From Sediminibacterium roseum (GTDB lineage Bacteria; Bacteroidota; Bacteroidia; Chitinophagales; Chitinophagaceae), in contig NZ_JAACJS010000011.1 in the NCBI RefSeq assembly GCF_009939005.1, positions 524,096 to 588,095 of the forward strand: 64,000 nt of DNA, in the 5' to 3' direction. The notes under the pieces are model-generated. The model saw only the letters and a program-made list of their open reading frames with translations, had not been told where the DNA came from and made no database searches. Position numbers and translations under genes: made by a program. Shown piece after piece: positions 52,280 through 62,269 of this stretch (its first letter is position 1; every line of letters begins with the position of its first letter).

Positions 52280-53578
52280 TCAGGCTTCACGTTTCTTCAT
52301 GAGGCGCTCAATTTCTTCTACCGTGATCGGGATATTTTTCATCAGGTCGATATTGCCGTTCTTGGTGATCCAGAAATTATTTTCAATGCGGATGCCCATT
52401 TGTTCTTCTTCGATGTAGATGCCGGGTTCGATGGTAAAGAGCATGCCTGCTTTTACCGGTTCGGTTCTTGTTCCAAGATCGTGCACATCCAACCCGAGGT
52501 GATGGGAAATGCCGTGGTACAGGTACTTGCGGTAAGCGCGGTTGTCTTTGTCTTCGTTCTTCACGGTCGATTTATCGAGCAGGCCAATTTTGATGAATTG
52601 TTTGGTGGCTTCCTCTCCCACTTTTTCCGTATAATCAACAATAGAGATCCCCGGCTTTAAAATGCTTTTTGCATAATTGTGCAAATGCAGGCAGGCGTTG
52701 TATACTTCTTTCTGGCGTTTTGAAAATTTGCCGTTAACAGGAACGGTACGGGTAAGGTCGGCGTTGTAATAACCGTATTCGGCACCAAAATCCATCAAGA
52801 TCAATTCGCCGTCTTTACAGGTACCGTTGTTGGATACATAGTGCAGCGTGCGTGCATTATCACCCGAAGCGATGATGCTTCCATAAGCGGGCCCCGTTGC
52901 GCGCTGGCTGAGGAAGCTGTGGAAGATCTCCGCTTCTATCTCGTATTCCGCTACGCCCGGCCTGATGAATTTCAGCAGCCTGCGAAAGGCAACCTCGGTT
53001 ATATCGATGGCTTTCTGCACCACTTCTATTTCTTCTTTTGTTTTGATGGCCCGCAACTGCCGCATGATCCTGGCCGCGCGCTGGAAAGAGTGCAGCGGGT
53101 AGGCGGCACCCATTTCATCCACAAAGCGGTAATCGCGGGTGCGCACGTGCGCCGCTTTGCGGTCGTTTTCGTTGGTGTCGAGGTAAATATGGTCTGCCAG
53201 GTGTACCCATGCCTGCAACAGCGCATCGATGGTATCGAGCCACACAATGGTTGAGATACCCGAAGTGGCCGTGGCCTCTTTGGCGCGCAGGCGCTTGCCG
53301 TCCCATTTTTCTTTCAGTTCATTCGGGCGAACCAGTACCAGCACTTCGCGGTATTTGGGGTCGGGGTTGTCCGGGAACAGAATAACCATCGAATCTTCCT
53401 GCCGGATGCCGCTGAGCCAGAAAAGATCGGTGTTCTGTTTGAACGGGTGAAGCGCATCGCCATTGGAAGGAAACTCGTCGTTGCTCACAAAAACAGCGAT
53501 GCTGTTGGGAAGCATTTCTTTTACAAAACGTTTCCTGTTATTGATAAAAATTGCCGGGTTCAAAGGCAGGTATTTCAT
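52280..53578 (-). CDS. Xaa-Pro aminopeptidase (M24B, aminopeptidase P)
   Basis: 432 residues from the ATG at 53578 (MKYLPLNPAIFINNRKRFVK). The N-terminal domain (1-165) carries SNDEFPSNGDALHPFKQNTD and LFWLSGI. The M24 'pita-bread' domain has metal ligands in order: Asp in LILMDFGAEYGYYNADLTRT (two Asp), His in HGISHHLGLDVHD, Glu in LFTIEPGIYIEEEQMG, and Glu in GIRIENNFWIT. It removes N-terminal residues before proline; no signal peptide, so cytoplasmic. Standalone transcription unit upstream of pssA (71-nt gap). Confidence 0.92.
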   Translation of the reverse strand: MKYLPLNPAIFINNRKRFVKEMLPNSIAVFVSNDEFPSNGDALHPFKQNTDLFWLSGIRQEDSMVILFPDNPDPKYREVLVLVRPNELKEKWDGKRLRAKEATATSGISTIVWLDTIDALLQAWVHLADHIYLDTNENDRKAAHVRTRDYRFVDEMGAAYPLHSFQRAARIMRQLRAIKTKEEIEVVQKAIDITEVAFRRLLKFIRPGVAEYEIEAEIFHSFLSQRATGPAYGSIIASGDNARTLHYVSNNGTCKDGELILMDFGAEYGYYNADLTRTVPVNGKFSKRQKEVYNACLHLHNYAKSILKPGISIVDYTEKVGEEATKQFIKIGLLDKSTVKNEDKDNRAYRKYLYHGISHHLGLDVHDLGTRTEPVKAGMLFTIEPGIYIEEEQMGIRIENNFWITKNGNIDLMKNIPITVEEIERLMKKREA

Positions 53579-53600
53579 GTTAAAGGCGTTGTGCTGCAAT

Positions 53601-53634
53601 ATAGTGAATGGTGAATAGCGAGTGGTGAATAGTG
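53601..53634. repeat. short imperfect tandem repeat
   Basis: ATAGTGAATGG and GGTGAATAG-type units repeat three times within 34 bases, directly upstream of the aminopeptidase P gene. Such GTGAATAG strings are common in Bacteroidota intergenic regions. No function is apparent. Confidence 0.4.
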
Positions 53635-53786
53635 TGTAAAAATTTGGTGGCCCCCGGGTAAGGGCTGTTGTGATCCGTAAAGGATTGTCACGAAGAATAA
53701 CAGGGGTCAGACCGGATGAATTGTTGCTTCAATGCCATCTCCCCAGTTCAGTCACCGAAAAAAAGTTGATGAACGGTAACCATTAA

Positions 53787-53825
53787 TACGAACTTGATCG
53801 TACATTTACTACGAAATTATTCGTC
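53787..53825 (+). promoter_or_regulatory. two operator-like inverted repeats TACGA-N6-TCGTA
   Basis: TACGA-ACTTGA-TCGTA at 53787-53802 is a perfect 5-bp inverted repeat; a second, TACGA-AATTAT-TCGTC at 53810-53825, differs in the last base. Their centres are 23 bp apart. They lie 28-67 bases upstream of the coiled-coil protein gene, which is where a repressor would act. Confidence 0.5.
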
Positions 53826-53853
53826 TATCTAAGATCACCAAATAAAACACACT

Positions 53854-54627
53854 ATGAAAAAAGCAAACACCCGGTGGCTATCGCTCGCGCTCCTCGCCTG
53901 CGTTGCCGTAACTTTTGTGGCATGGAAAAAATCGGATTCCATGCGTTCGGTTCACCAGTATTCAACGGGCTTCGAATATGCAGACGATGCCGATACCACC
54001 CCGGTACGCAAGCGGTCGTATTCGTACAAAAGAGATTATAAGATCAAAGACATCGATGAAGCGATGCAGGAAGTGGACCGTGCGATGGCGGAACTCGACA
54101 AGAGCCTCAAGATCGACCTCGGCAAAATGAACAAAGAACTGCAGGCGGCCATGGATGAGATCAAAAACATCAATTTCGACAAGATCAACGAAGAAGTTAA
54201 GACAGCGCTCAAAGAAGTGGACTGGGACGGCGTGAACGCCGACATCCGGCACGCAGGCAGGGAAGTTGAAAAAGAACTGAAAAAGATCAACAAAGAATCC
54301 ATTCGTGCAGAAGTGGAAGCTGCGAAAGCAAGTTCACTTATGAACGGCGATTTAATCAAAAACAGTGTGGCGCTGGGTTTAAAGGCTGCAAAGCTTGGCA
54401 TCGATAAAGCAAAGAAAGAACTGGAGCAACTGAAAGAATTTACGGATGAACTGGAGAAAGACAAACTCATCAACAAAAACGAGCGGTTCAGGATCGAGAT
54501 AAAGGATCACGAAATGTTCATCAACGGAAAGAAACAGTCAAAGGAAGTAAACGATAAATACAGGAAATATTTCAAGGATGGAAACTACACGCTGCGGAGC
54601 GATGGAGACGACGATGATGAAGATTAG
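53854..54627 (+). CDS. coiled-coil envelope protein, possibly M56/BlaR1-tail-like
   Basis: 257 residues. A TM or signal segment (WLSLALLACVAVTFVAW) follows MKKANTR. The mature part is a helical chain with coiled-coil character (residues 60-210; IDEAMQEVDRAMAELDKSLK onward) and an acidic tail (RSDGDDDDED). The segment MFINGKKQSKEVNDKYRKYF resembles the last part of Bacteroidota M56/BlaR1-type sensor proteins. The two operator-like repeats upstream would fit BlaI-type control, but no blaI gene is nearby. The family assignment is inference; the coiled coil is visible. Confidence 0.55.
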   Translation: MKKANTRWLSLALLACVAVTFVAWKKSDSMRSVHQYSTGFEYADDADTTPVRKRSYSYKRDYKIKDIDEAMQEVDRAMAELDKSLKIDLGKMNKELQAAMDEIKNINFDKINEEVKTALKEVDWDGVNADIRHAGREVEKELKKINKESIRAEVEAAKASSLMNGDLIKNSVALGLKAAKLGIDKAKKELEQLKEFTDELEKDKLINKNERFRIEIKDHEMFINGKKQSKEVNDKYRKYFKDGNYTLRSDGDDDDED

Positions 54628-54725
54628 TGTATATTATAATAAAATAAGAAGACGCGGTATCAAAAGTAAAATGAAGTGCGCTGAGAATCGCGTAAATGAA
54701 AATCTTCCCCATCAGGTACCCGAAT

Positions 54726-54760
54726 AAAAAGAGGCTGTATCGGACTTTTGATACAGCCTC
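54726..54760 (-). terminator. intrinsic terminator of T9SS cargo gene
   Basis: A perfect 11-bp stem GAGGCTGTATC / GATACAGCCTC with an 8-nt loop. On the minus strand it is followed by TTTTT, just after the stop codon at 54780. Confidence 0.85.
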
Positions 54761-54779
54761 ATGTGCTATCTCCCGAACT

Positions 54780-56579
54780 TTATTTCGCAACGATCAACTT
54801 CGCGTTGTGGCTTGATCTTCCGTCGAAGACACGAACCATATATATTCCCGAATGAACTCCGGATAGTGATATGCGCTGAACGGATAAATTTCCATGAAAC
54901 GGAATCGCTTTAATAACGCTTCCGCCGCTAGAAATAATGCGTACTTCCCTGATGTATTTGAATTTCTCTACTGTTCCAGGTGGTTGTTTAAGGGTGATAA
55001 CTGCATAATCGCCGGCAGGATTCGGTGTAATCGAAACAGTTCTCAGTGAATTCGTTTTGTCAACATCGGACTCTTCCTTCCGCGCAGTAGCTTTGGAGCT
55101 CCCTTTGATAATCGCGTCAGGCTCCCAATCACCACCATAAGCGACTTCACAATATTTAAATATGTCTCTTGTCACCCCGCAGCCGGTAACATCGACGGTA
55201 ATAGCTTGTCCCGAGCCAAGCGGCCCCGAAGTTGTAGAGATCGCACCAGAGTACTGTCCATAGTTTAGCGACCAAGATGATCCTGAAGGGAAACGCCAGA
55301 AGAATGTAACTGGTGGATACCCGGGAGGAGTATGGAATTCAAAAGGCGCATAACTATAGGGATAAACGGTATCTGGCCCGGTTACCCAGGTAGGTGTTAG
55401 AGACGACCAGAAAGGGGCAAACCCTGCGACAAGGCCAACGGTTTTTGTGAACGGTGCTGCGCCGCATGCACCGGTGATCATCACATACACCGCACCATTT
55501 GCATCATCGCTCACATAGTCAATGATTGTTGAGCTTGAAGTAGGCGTTCTTGAACTTAGGCTTGCTGTCGTTGACCATAAATAACTTACACCAGGAATGC
55601 TTGGAACGGAAAGAGCGCGCGTTTCTCCCGAGCACATGCCTTCAGTTGATCCTGTGATATTTAAATCTGTATTGTATGTTGTGACGCTTGTACCGGCACT
55701 GTAATTGTGTCCGTTGAGCGAAACGGTGCAACTCACATTTGAAAGCGATGTACTACTTGAGCCCGGGGTCAAAGAGATCGAATTAGTCGATGTCGAAATA
55801 GTCGAAGGGGCTGCGCTCCCGGAATGCTCCCAGCCATTGCTGGGTCCAAGACTCCAGCTATAAGATATCGTCCCAGTATTCCCATAAATATTACTTACAG
55901 TGTAAGTCTGTGCCCCAGACCCACACGATAATGTGTTTGATGCCGGAGAAATTATAAAGACCGGATCTTCGTTTTCGCTGATCGTGATTTTCTTAATCAA
56001 TATGGTCTTATATCCACTGGGAGATACAGCACGAACCGTCATGGATGAAAGGCTACTCGTAATCCGTCCGGTACCAACGGTATAATTGGCATAACCGGAA
56101 AGGTTAATACCAGCTCCAAAAACCAGGTTGCCGCTTGTAGAAGGGTCAACTACTTGCTGTCCCCCGCATGCATTGTTATTTCCATTACCACTATTATTTG
56201 GGGTAAAAACCAGTGTTGGTGTGCCTGTTCCCGTACTACTTATGTAAGTAGCGTTCACCGCTATCACATATTTATGACCGGGTTTAAATGAATAAAAAAT
56301 CTCAAACTGTGTTCCCGTCGTGTTTCCGCCAGAAGTTGTACACTCAAGATCAACCGTTTTTTCGACGGAGTTCTAGACTGGCTGCCCGGCGTTCGTAATG
56401 TGGTTAATTGTGGAGCTAGAGCCGCCGACTGTACACGGAACAGCTGCTGTACTTCCAAACAGATTACAAGCAGGGGAGCCAGGATTCCATGCACTGTAAT
56501 CAATGACCGTTGATACTTGGGCACAGAGATTGCCGATAACGCACGTCAAACATGCGATGAGCAGGAGAGGTTTTTTCAT
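54780..56579 (-). pseudogene. T9SS type A cargo gene interrupted by an in-frame TAG
   Basis: One frame runs from the ATG at 56579 (signal peptide MKKPLLLIACLTCVIGNLCA) to a stop at 54780, about 599 codons, except for TAG at 56373-56375. Residues on both sides belong together: AGQPV before it and NSVEKTVDLECTTSGGNTTG after it, with KYVIAVNATYISSTGTGTPT following. The body is Ser/Thr/Gly-rich and contains PKD/SprB-like strands. The C-terminus is a type A sorting domain (VSITPNPAGDYAVITLK, ending GIYMVRVFDGRSS). The stop may be a point mutation, a sequencing error, or a read-through codon. Confidence 0.8.
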
Positions 56580-56595
56580 AGTTTGTATATTTTGG

Positions 56596-57210
56596 TTATA
56601 AGGACTTGCTCCTTTCCAGGTATACCTGGATACCAGCACCCACCTGCACAACGTTTGATGCCATGTTCCCCCCGCCGGTGTATGCCATCCTTTTATAACC
56701 GACAGTAAATTCAATTCCGACATTCGGATTTAGAAAAACAACGGGGCCTGCCATAATATTAAACCCACTCGAATTTGAAGAGGGGTTGCCTAACTCTTTG
56801 CTTGATTCAAACAAGTAGCCAACCTCGGCGAAAATGTTTGTCCGATTGGCAGCTTCCAGAAAATAATAACGTAAAAAAGGCCCGATGTTAAAAATGTCAG
56901 CGCTGGTCTTTGACGAACCTGTATTTGTATACACATGAGAGTATCCTGGTCGCAGGCCAACAGCTAGCTTTTCACCAAGGAAAAGTCCCGCCGCAGGTGA
57001 AATTTGTAAGTAGGATTGGTTGTAGTTAGGTACGCTTGAACCTGTATAACTGGTATTAGAAAAACTGGCGTTACCGCCAATTAACCAATTGCCTTTACCT
57101 AGTTGAGCGTTGATTGTTGAGGGAATCGTGAAGAAAAATAAAGAAAAAACAAAAAAATGTGTAAATCGCGAATTCGATAAATCAGGCGCTTTCGTTGCTT
57201 TCATGTTCAT
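56596..57210 (-). CDS. outer-membrane beta-barrel protein
   Basis: 204 residues from the ATG at 57210 (a second ATG is two codons later). A signal peptide (FFVFSLFFFTIPSTINAQ) ends near residue 34. The mature part has about eight alternating-aromatic strands (GKGNWLIGGNASFSNTSY, AVGLRPGYSHVYTNTGS, FNIGPFLRYYFLEAANRT, GIEFTVGYKRMAYTGGG). It fits small outer-membrane beta-barrels (PF13505/13568 type). Unknown function. It lies 16 nt upstream of the interrupted T9SS cargo gene on the same strand and may be co-transcribed. Confidence 0.75.
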   Translation of the reverse strand: MNMKATKAPDLSNSRFTHFFVFSLFFFTIPSTINAQLGKGNWLIGGNASFSNTSYTGSSVPNYNQSYLQISPAAGLFLGEKLAVGLRPGYSHVYTNTGSSKTSADIFNIGPFLRYYFLEAANRTNIFAEVGYLFESSKELGNPSSNSSGFNIMAGPVVFLNPNVGIEFTVGYKRMAYTGGGNMASNVVQVGAGIQVYLERSKSL

Positions 57211-57376
57211 AGATTTTTTCCGATGAATATAAACAAATTGATACTGTTTATCCAGGGGTAAAAACCTGTATGAACAGTAATTAGCGCCGGGTAATTTGGC
57301 GCCTCTCATCAGAATAGCTACTTCTCAGGAACAATGTCGAAAGCACAACACCTACTGATCCTATTCTTATTTTACA

Positions 57377-58402
57377 TCAGAATTTAACCGTTGGGCACTT
57401 CACCGCCCTTCCCGCGCTGGAAGGGAAGATCCCGCTCTTTACAATAGACAATTCATAGGCCCCGCGTGTGCCGTTGGCGGCCATGGATGAAACGGTGGCG
57501 TCGTAGTTGATGGTGAATTTAAGATCGCTTACCTGGTAACCTACCATGGGTATGAACGCATCTTTATTGCGGTAGTACAGGCCGAGTATCAACTGGCTCA
57601 CCCCGTTGCCGGTAAGATCGCGGTTTGCGTTGAAGCCAACAACCGTTTCCCAGTTGCCTCCCATTTTGCTTACATACACATTTGGGTTTACGATCCATAC
57701 ATCCTGCAGTTTGATGCTTGCGTTCACAAATGCAGAATACCTGCGGTCGATCCTTCCGTCGGATACCGAAGGATCGAAAAAACTTTCACGCGGGGTGTTG
57801 ATGTGGCCGATGCTTACGCCGGCATTGAAATAAACTTTGTCTGATGCGAAGTAAGCATAGTTCAATCCCACCTGCAGGTCTAGAAAGGATGCCTGGCTGT
57901 TTGCATACGGTTCATTGGAGGGAATGTTTGCATCGAAGAAACTTCCGTTCCATGTATTATCCGAAGTGAGTTTGCTGATGTCGATCCGTTTTGCCGTGTA
58001 ACCCAAACCAAAACCGCCGCTGAGCAGGCTGTTGTAGCCCACCATCTGGTGGTAGGCGATGGTGGCAAAACCACTGGTGGCCGACAAACTTCCTGCGCCC
58101 GCTGCATCTTTGAGCAGGTATCCGCCCAGGCCCAGCCACCCGTTCTCAAACCTGTCCTGGAACAGTTTGGTATCCGCCCATACGCTCATGGTCCTGTAAG
58201 GATTGCTTGGGCTCAGGCCCCATTTGTTCCTGTAATTACCGCCGATCCTGAAATCAAAATCAGGATTGAACCCTGTGTTTGCGGGGTTAACGATCAGCGG
58301 TGCGTTGAAATATTGTGAGAAGTTAAGATCCTGCGCACGCGTATTCGTTGCCACGCCGGTGGCAAGTAACAAAATCAATACTATTTTCTGTTTCCACTTC
58401 AT
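57377..58402 (-). CDS. PorP/SprF-type outer-membrane protein
   Basis: 341 residues from the ATG at 58402 (MKWKQKIVLILLLATGVATN). The family motif DLNFSQYFNAPLIVNPANTG begins directly after the signal peptide, followed by FRIGGNYRNKWGLSPSNPY and many barrel strands. PorP/SprF proteins are outer-membrane partners for large gliding adhesins exported by T9SS. The gene starts 10 nt after the stop of the 1257-residue gliding-type protein, the usual pairing. Confidence 0.92.
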   Translation of the reverse strand: MKWKQKIVLILLLATGVATNTRAQDLNFSQYFNAPLIVNPANTGFNPDFDFRIGGNYRNKWGLSPSNPYRTMSVWADTKLFQDRFENGWLGLGGYLLKDAAGAGSLSATSGFATIAYHQMVGYNSLLSGGFGLGYTAKRIDISKLTSDNTWNGSFFDANIPSNEPYANSQASFLDLQVGLNYAYFASDKVYFNAGVSIGHINTPRESFFDPSVSDGRIDRRYSAFVNASIKLQDVWIVNPNVYVSKMGGNWETVVGFNANRDLTGNGVSQLILGLYYRNKDAFIPMVGYQVSDLKFTINYDATVSSMAANGTRGAYELSIVKSGIFPSSAGRAVKCPTVKF

Positions 58403-58412
58403 ATCTATCGCT

Positions 58413-61400
58413 CTATCTGAGTAATGTGATGTCGCCTTTTTTGATTGCCCTTTCCTTGCTTCCGAATTCAACCGTTAATGCGTAATGGTATACTTCCTGT
58501 GGCTGTAAACGTCCGTTTGTTCTTCCGTCCCATCCCTCATTCGGGTCGGTGCTCTGGTACACGATGGCACCCCAGCGGTTGTAAATGGTCCACGTCATTT
58601 TTGCGATGCCGTACCCACGTACATAAATCTTATCGTTGATGCCATCCCCGTTTGGTGTGAACGAGTTGGCCACGTCTACCAGTGCGTTCACGGTTACCGA
58701 AATAGGCTGGCAGGTTGTATCTGTGCAACCGGCATTGTTGTATGCAACCAGGCAGGTATTGTAGGTTCCGGTGGCATTGTAAAAATGACGGACCGTTGTA
58801 TCGGGCCTGATGGTAACCAATGAATCCCCATCATCAAACAACCACTTAAAACGCGTGCCACCAACCGAGGCGTTAAGGAAGCTGACCGGTGTGTTGGGTT
58901 GTGTAGGATTGGGTGTATAGGTATACGATGCCGTAGGATTACCGCTTACGGTTATCGTAAATGCGGCCGATGTGTCGCGCACATTACAGGTGTTCGGATC
59001 GATGGCGATAAGGTAAACCTGGTAGGTTCCTGTATTGGGATACAGGTGTTCCGGATCGGTTTGGGTGGATGTGGTGCCATCACCAAAATCCCAGATAAAC
59101 TGTTCGCCACCCAACGAGCTGTTGGTGAATTTCGCGTTGTACGGCGCACAACCGAACGCCGGTGTAGTAAACTGCGCTTTCACATTGGTGGAGATCCTGA
59201 TCTGTTTGATGAGGCTATCGGGTTCATTGCAATAATTGGTATCAACAAGCACCAACTTCACATTGTAGGTTCCCGGTGCCGCATAGGTATGTGTAACCGA
59301 TCCGCCACCACCCGCGGTTCTCGTGCCATCGCCAAAATCCCAGATAAAACTGGTTGCGGTAAAAGGTTTTTTTGCAGTGGATGTATTGGTGAACTGGTAT
59401 CCGAGCGATGAGCAGGGTGGTAATTTGGTTGCATTGAATCCCATCGCCACCTCATCATCCCGCACACGCATGGTCACGTACGCAGAATCGGCAACATTGC
59501 AACTGTTTGAGTCTACCGCGGTCAGTTTTACGCGGTAAACACCTACGGCATTGAAGGTATGGGATACACTCGGCGTGGTGGTGGTAACAGGCGCTGTGCC
59601 ATCGGCAAAATCCCAGATGTATTTTTGTCCCATTGCCAGCGTATCAGAAAAATCCACCGTTAGCGGAACGCATCCCGAGGTATCGTGTGCAACACCATTT
59701 ACAGAGGCACGCAGCCCTGCTCCTATCCCTGCCAGGTTGAACGCGATCTTGATCGCCGCGAGGTTACAGCCCTCCACCGTTCCATTACGGCTTGCCCACA
59801 CGCCTGGTGTGGTTGGAAAACCGCCGCTGTTTCCGCAGTTGGCGCACATAGACTGGTAGATCACACCGTTCTGGTCGAAGCGGCTCGTACCGCCATCAAC
59901 GTGTTCCCCAAACCCGCCGTTCTCGCCGAAGAAACTTCCATAGAGTTGCGATTGTGCATTCTTGGCAAGCACAAAGAAATAGAAATCATCTCCATCGGTC
60001 GATTTCTGGTAGGCATCCGGTGTTACGGAAAGACCCTTTGTTCCGGCGCTTGGAAAATTGTCTGATGTATTGGCCGATCCGCCCCATCCCGATACATATA
60101 CGTTTTCACAACGGTCCACGAGGAACGCTGTTGGTGAGATGTTTGGAACGGCGAGCCCCGATCCGAAAACGGTAGAATACACAAAATCGGAAAGATCGGG
60201 CCGCAGCTTCGCGATGAACTGCCGGCCGGATGGTTGACTGAACGCCGCGTTCACAACGGGCCAGGAACCGGTTGAGGTTCCGGCGATGTAAGGAAAACCG
60301 AGTTTATCAAATTGGATCCCATAAATAACATCCATACCTGCCGTTCCGAAATAGCCGGTGCGCACCATGTTCCCGTTTGGTGTGAACTCGGTAACAAACC
60401 CGTCTCCGCCACCGCCCTGGAGCGTTGAATATTTTACGCCGGTTTTGTTACCCGGGAAATTACTGCTTGCCGTTGCACCGGCTACAAAAAGGTTCCCGGT
60501 AAGCGGGCTGAGGGCAAGTACAAAGGCAGCGTCGTCGTCCGTACCGCCAAACAAAACACTGAACAACACGGCCGACAGATCGGGTCTTAGTTTAAGCACA
60601 ACCGCATCCTGCGCCCTTCCCCCGGCATTGGCGCCGGCCAGGGTTGTTTGCGGGGATACGGCAGTGGTAAGAAAGTTGGCAGATTGTGTGCAGGAAGCAA
60701 AATAGATATTTCCCGCAGCATCCAGTATCACTTCACTGCGCGCATCATCGCCATAGTTGCGGTTGATCGATTCCACACCGGCGGTACGTGTTGTTGAATA
60801 TTTGTGTTTGATGTTCACGCCATCGTCTCCCGTTCCACCAATCCTTACCGAACCCACGAGGTCGGTTCCGTTGGCATTGAGCTTGGTCACAAAAATATCC
60901 CATCCCCCGCCGGCCCCATACGTTTGGAGCGCGCCGCGCACAGGGTAATTTGTTGAGGTGGTACGACCCGCAATAACAAGGTTACCCGCCGCATCCACCA
61001 CCATGCTATGTGGCTGCTCGTTGCCGCTGCCACCAATGTAGGTTGCGTAGATCCTGTTGGCGCCTGTAGGATCGAATTTCATGATCGCAAGGTCAAACCC
61101 TTTTCCCTCGCCCGTATTGGTTCCACCCTGGTAGCTTGTCTGGAACGCGCCGTTGCTTGCAGGGAAACCTGAATTCGGCGTTCCGAAAGCGATGCCGCCC
61201 GCATAAAAATTTCCTGCGCCATCGTAGGTTGCAGTATAACCCCAGTTGTCTACACGGCTGCCGGTAAACGTTGAGAACACAACGGATGGATCGATCACCA
61301 GTGTCGCGTTCCTTGCATAATCCGATAAACGGAAACGGACGATGTTGCCCTTCACTTCATAACTGCATTGGATCTCGGTTCGCGTATTGTTGGCGAGCTG

Positions 61401-62186
61401 GTAGGTATAAGGCTGCATCTCTTTTACCACATCAACAGATGTTTTGATGTTGAGTATGCCGTCTTTCACTTTCAATTCATCCGCGCCATCGAAATACATC
61501 GCTATGCGCGATGGATCGCCGCCGGGATGAACAATGAAATCGTATTTGAGAACGCCATTGGCCGTATAATAACGCACGTCGATATTCGGGTAAACGTTTT
61601 TGTACGTTACACCAAGATAGGTTTTGCAATTGCTCACCCATTTGGTCGAGTCCGTTCCGTAAATAAAATTGTTGAGCGTAACCTGCGCCTTGTCGGGAAC
61701 GATCTGCGGGTTGGTATTCGCATTCAGGAAACGCATTTCGTACATGTGCCCCCTGATCACTGAAACAGCATTGGCACCGCCGCCGTCGTCTTTACCGGGC
61801 GTCAATACATCGGGCAGCCTGTTCGACTGTGTTTGTTTATCTGCACCGGAGGAAGTTGTGTTGCCGTGTGCGTGTCCGACTTTGCTTACCCGGTTAAGGT
61901 CTTCGTGGTTATACAGCGCCACGCGGTAACCTGTTGCCTGTAAAAGGAAGGAACCGGTAGAAAGATCGCCTCTGAATTTGATCTGCTTATCCCACTGCCC
62001 CCTGTTCTCAATAAACTCCAGATAGTTTTGCGAAAAAGACGGGCCACACACTAAAAGCAGTGCGACAATCTTTCCCAATGTTTTTAAAACTCCCAATCTT
62101 GTTTTTTTTAAAAGGTACGATTTATATACGTCTGTTTTATGGTAGTGGTTGTTAATGTTTTGCTTGAAAGCCGCTCCCGGAGTCAT
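58413..62186 (-). CDS. large gliding-motility-associated adhesin, T9SS type B sorting domain
   Basis: 1257 residues from the ATG at 62186. The N-terminal signal segment (VLKTLGKIVALLLVCGPSFS) lies after a long polar stretch, so translation might instead start at the TTG at 62096. Domain order: a DUF7948-like N-terminal part (NYLEFIENRGQWDKQIKF), SBBP/beta-propeller-like repeats (about 300-740), then PKD domains (FIWDFGDGT type, at least four) and a gliding-associated C-terminal sorting domain (NSFTPNGDGINDKIYVRGYG, WTIYNRWG). T9SS exports it; PorP/SprF follows. A TACTTTTG box directly abuts the ATG. Confidence 0.88.
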   Translation of the reverse strand: MTPGAAFKQNINNHYHKTDVYKSYLLKKTRLGVLKTLGKIVALLLVCGPSFSQNYLEFIENRGQWDKQIKFRGDLSTGSFLLQATGYRVALYNHEDLNRVSKVGHAHGNTTSSGADKQTQSNRLPDVLTPGKDDGGGANAVSVIRGHMYEMRFLNANTNPQIVPDKAQVTLNNFIYGTDSTKWVSNCKTYLGVTYKNVYPNIDVRYYTANGVLKYDFIVHPGGDPSRIAMYFDGADELKVKDGILNIKTSVDVVKEMQPYTYQLANNTRTEIQCSYEVKGNIVRFRLSDYARNATLVIDPSVVFSTFTGSRVDNWGYTATYDGAGNFYAGGIAFGTPNSGFPASNGAFQTSYQGGTNTGEGKGFDLAIMKFDPTGANRIYATYIGGSGNEQPHSMVVDAAGNLVIAGRTTSTNYPVRGALQTYGAGGGWDIFVTKLNANGTDLVGSVRIGGTGDDGVNIKHKYSTTRTAGVESINRNYGDDARSEVILDAAGNIYFASCTQSANFLTTAVSPQTTLAGANAGGRAQDAVVLKLRPDLSAVLFSVLFGGTDDDAAFVLALSPLTGNLFVAGATASSNFPGNKTGVKYSTLQGGGGDGFVTEFTPNGNMVRTGYFGTAGMDVIYGIQFDKLGFPYIAGTSTGSWPVVNAAFSQPSGRQFIAKLRPDLSDFVYSTVFGSGLAVPNISPTAFLVDRCENVYVSGWGGSANTSDNFPSAGTKGLSVTPDAYQKSTDGDDFYFFVLAKNAQSQLYGSFFGENGGFGEHVDGGTSRFDQNGVIYQSMCANCGNSGGFPTTPGVWASRNGTVEGCNLAAIKIAFNLAGIGAGLRASVNGVAHDTSGCVPLTVDFSDTLAMGQKYIWDFADGTAPVTTTTPSVSHTFNAVGVYRVKLTAVDSNSCNVADSAYVTMRVRDDEVAMGFNATKLPPCSSLGYQFTNTSTAKKPFTATSFIWDFGDGTRTAGGGGSVTHTYAAPGTYNVKLVLVDTNYCNEPDSLIKQIRISTNVKAQFTTPAFGCAPYNAKFTNSSLGGEQFIWDFGDGTTSTQTDPEHLYPNTGTYQVYLIAIDPNTCNVRDTSAAFTITVSGNPTASYTYTPNPTQPNTPVSFLNASVGGTRFKWLFDDGDSLVTIRPDTTVRHFYNATGTYNTCLVAYNNAGCTDTTCQPISVTVNALVDVANSFTPNGDGINDKIYVRGYGIAKMTWTIYNRWGAIVYQSTDPNEGWDGRTNGRLQPQEVYHYALTVEFGSKERAIKKGDITLLR

Positions 62187-62194
62187 CAAAAGTA
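62187..62194 (-). promoter_or_regulatory. -7-like box abutting the adhesin ATG
   Basis: TACTTTTG on the minus strand (TAnnTTTG) directly touches the ATG at 62186. If used, transcription would start inside the proposed coding region, which favours the TTG at 62096 as the real start. Confidence 0.4.
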
Positions 62195-62269
62195 AATGCT
62201 GAATCGCCGGTCTTTACAGGCGGGAAAAAAACAGTTCAGCCTCCCTTTATCGTATACCATCGAGAACCT

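Noticed and set aside
53601..53634. GTGAATAG string as a promoter or functional repeat
   Set aside because: Short, imperfect and common in such genomes; no element structure around it.
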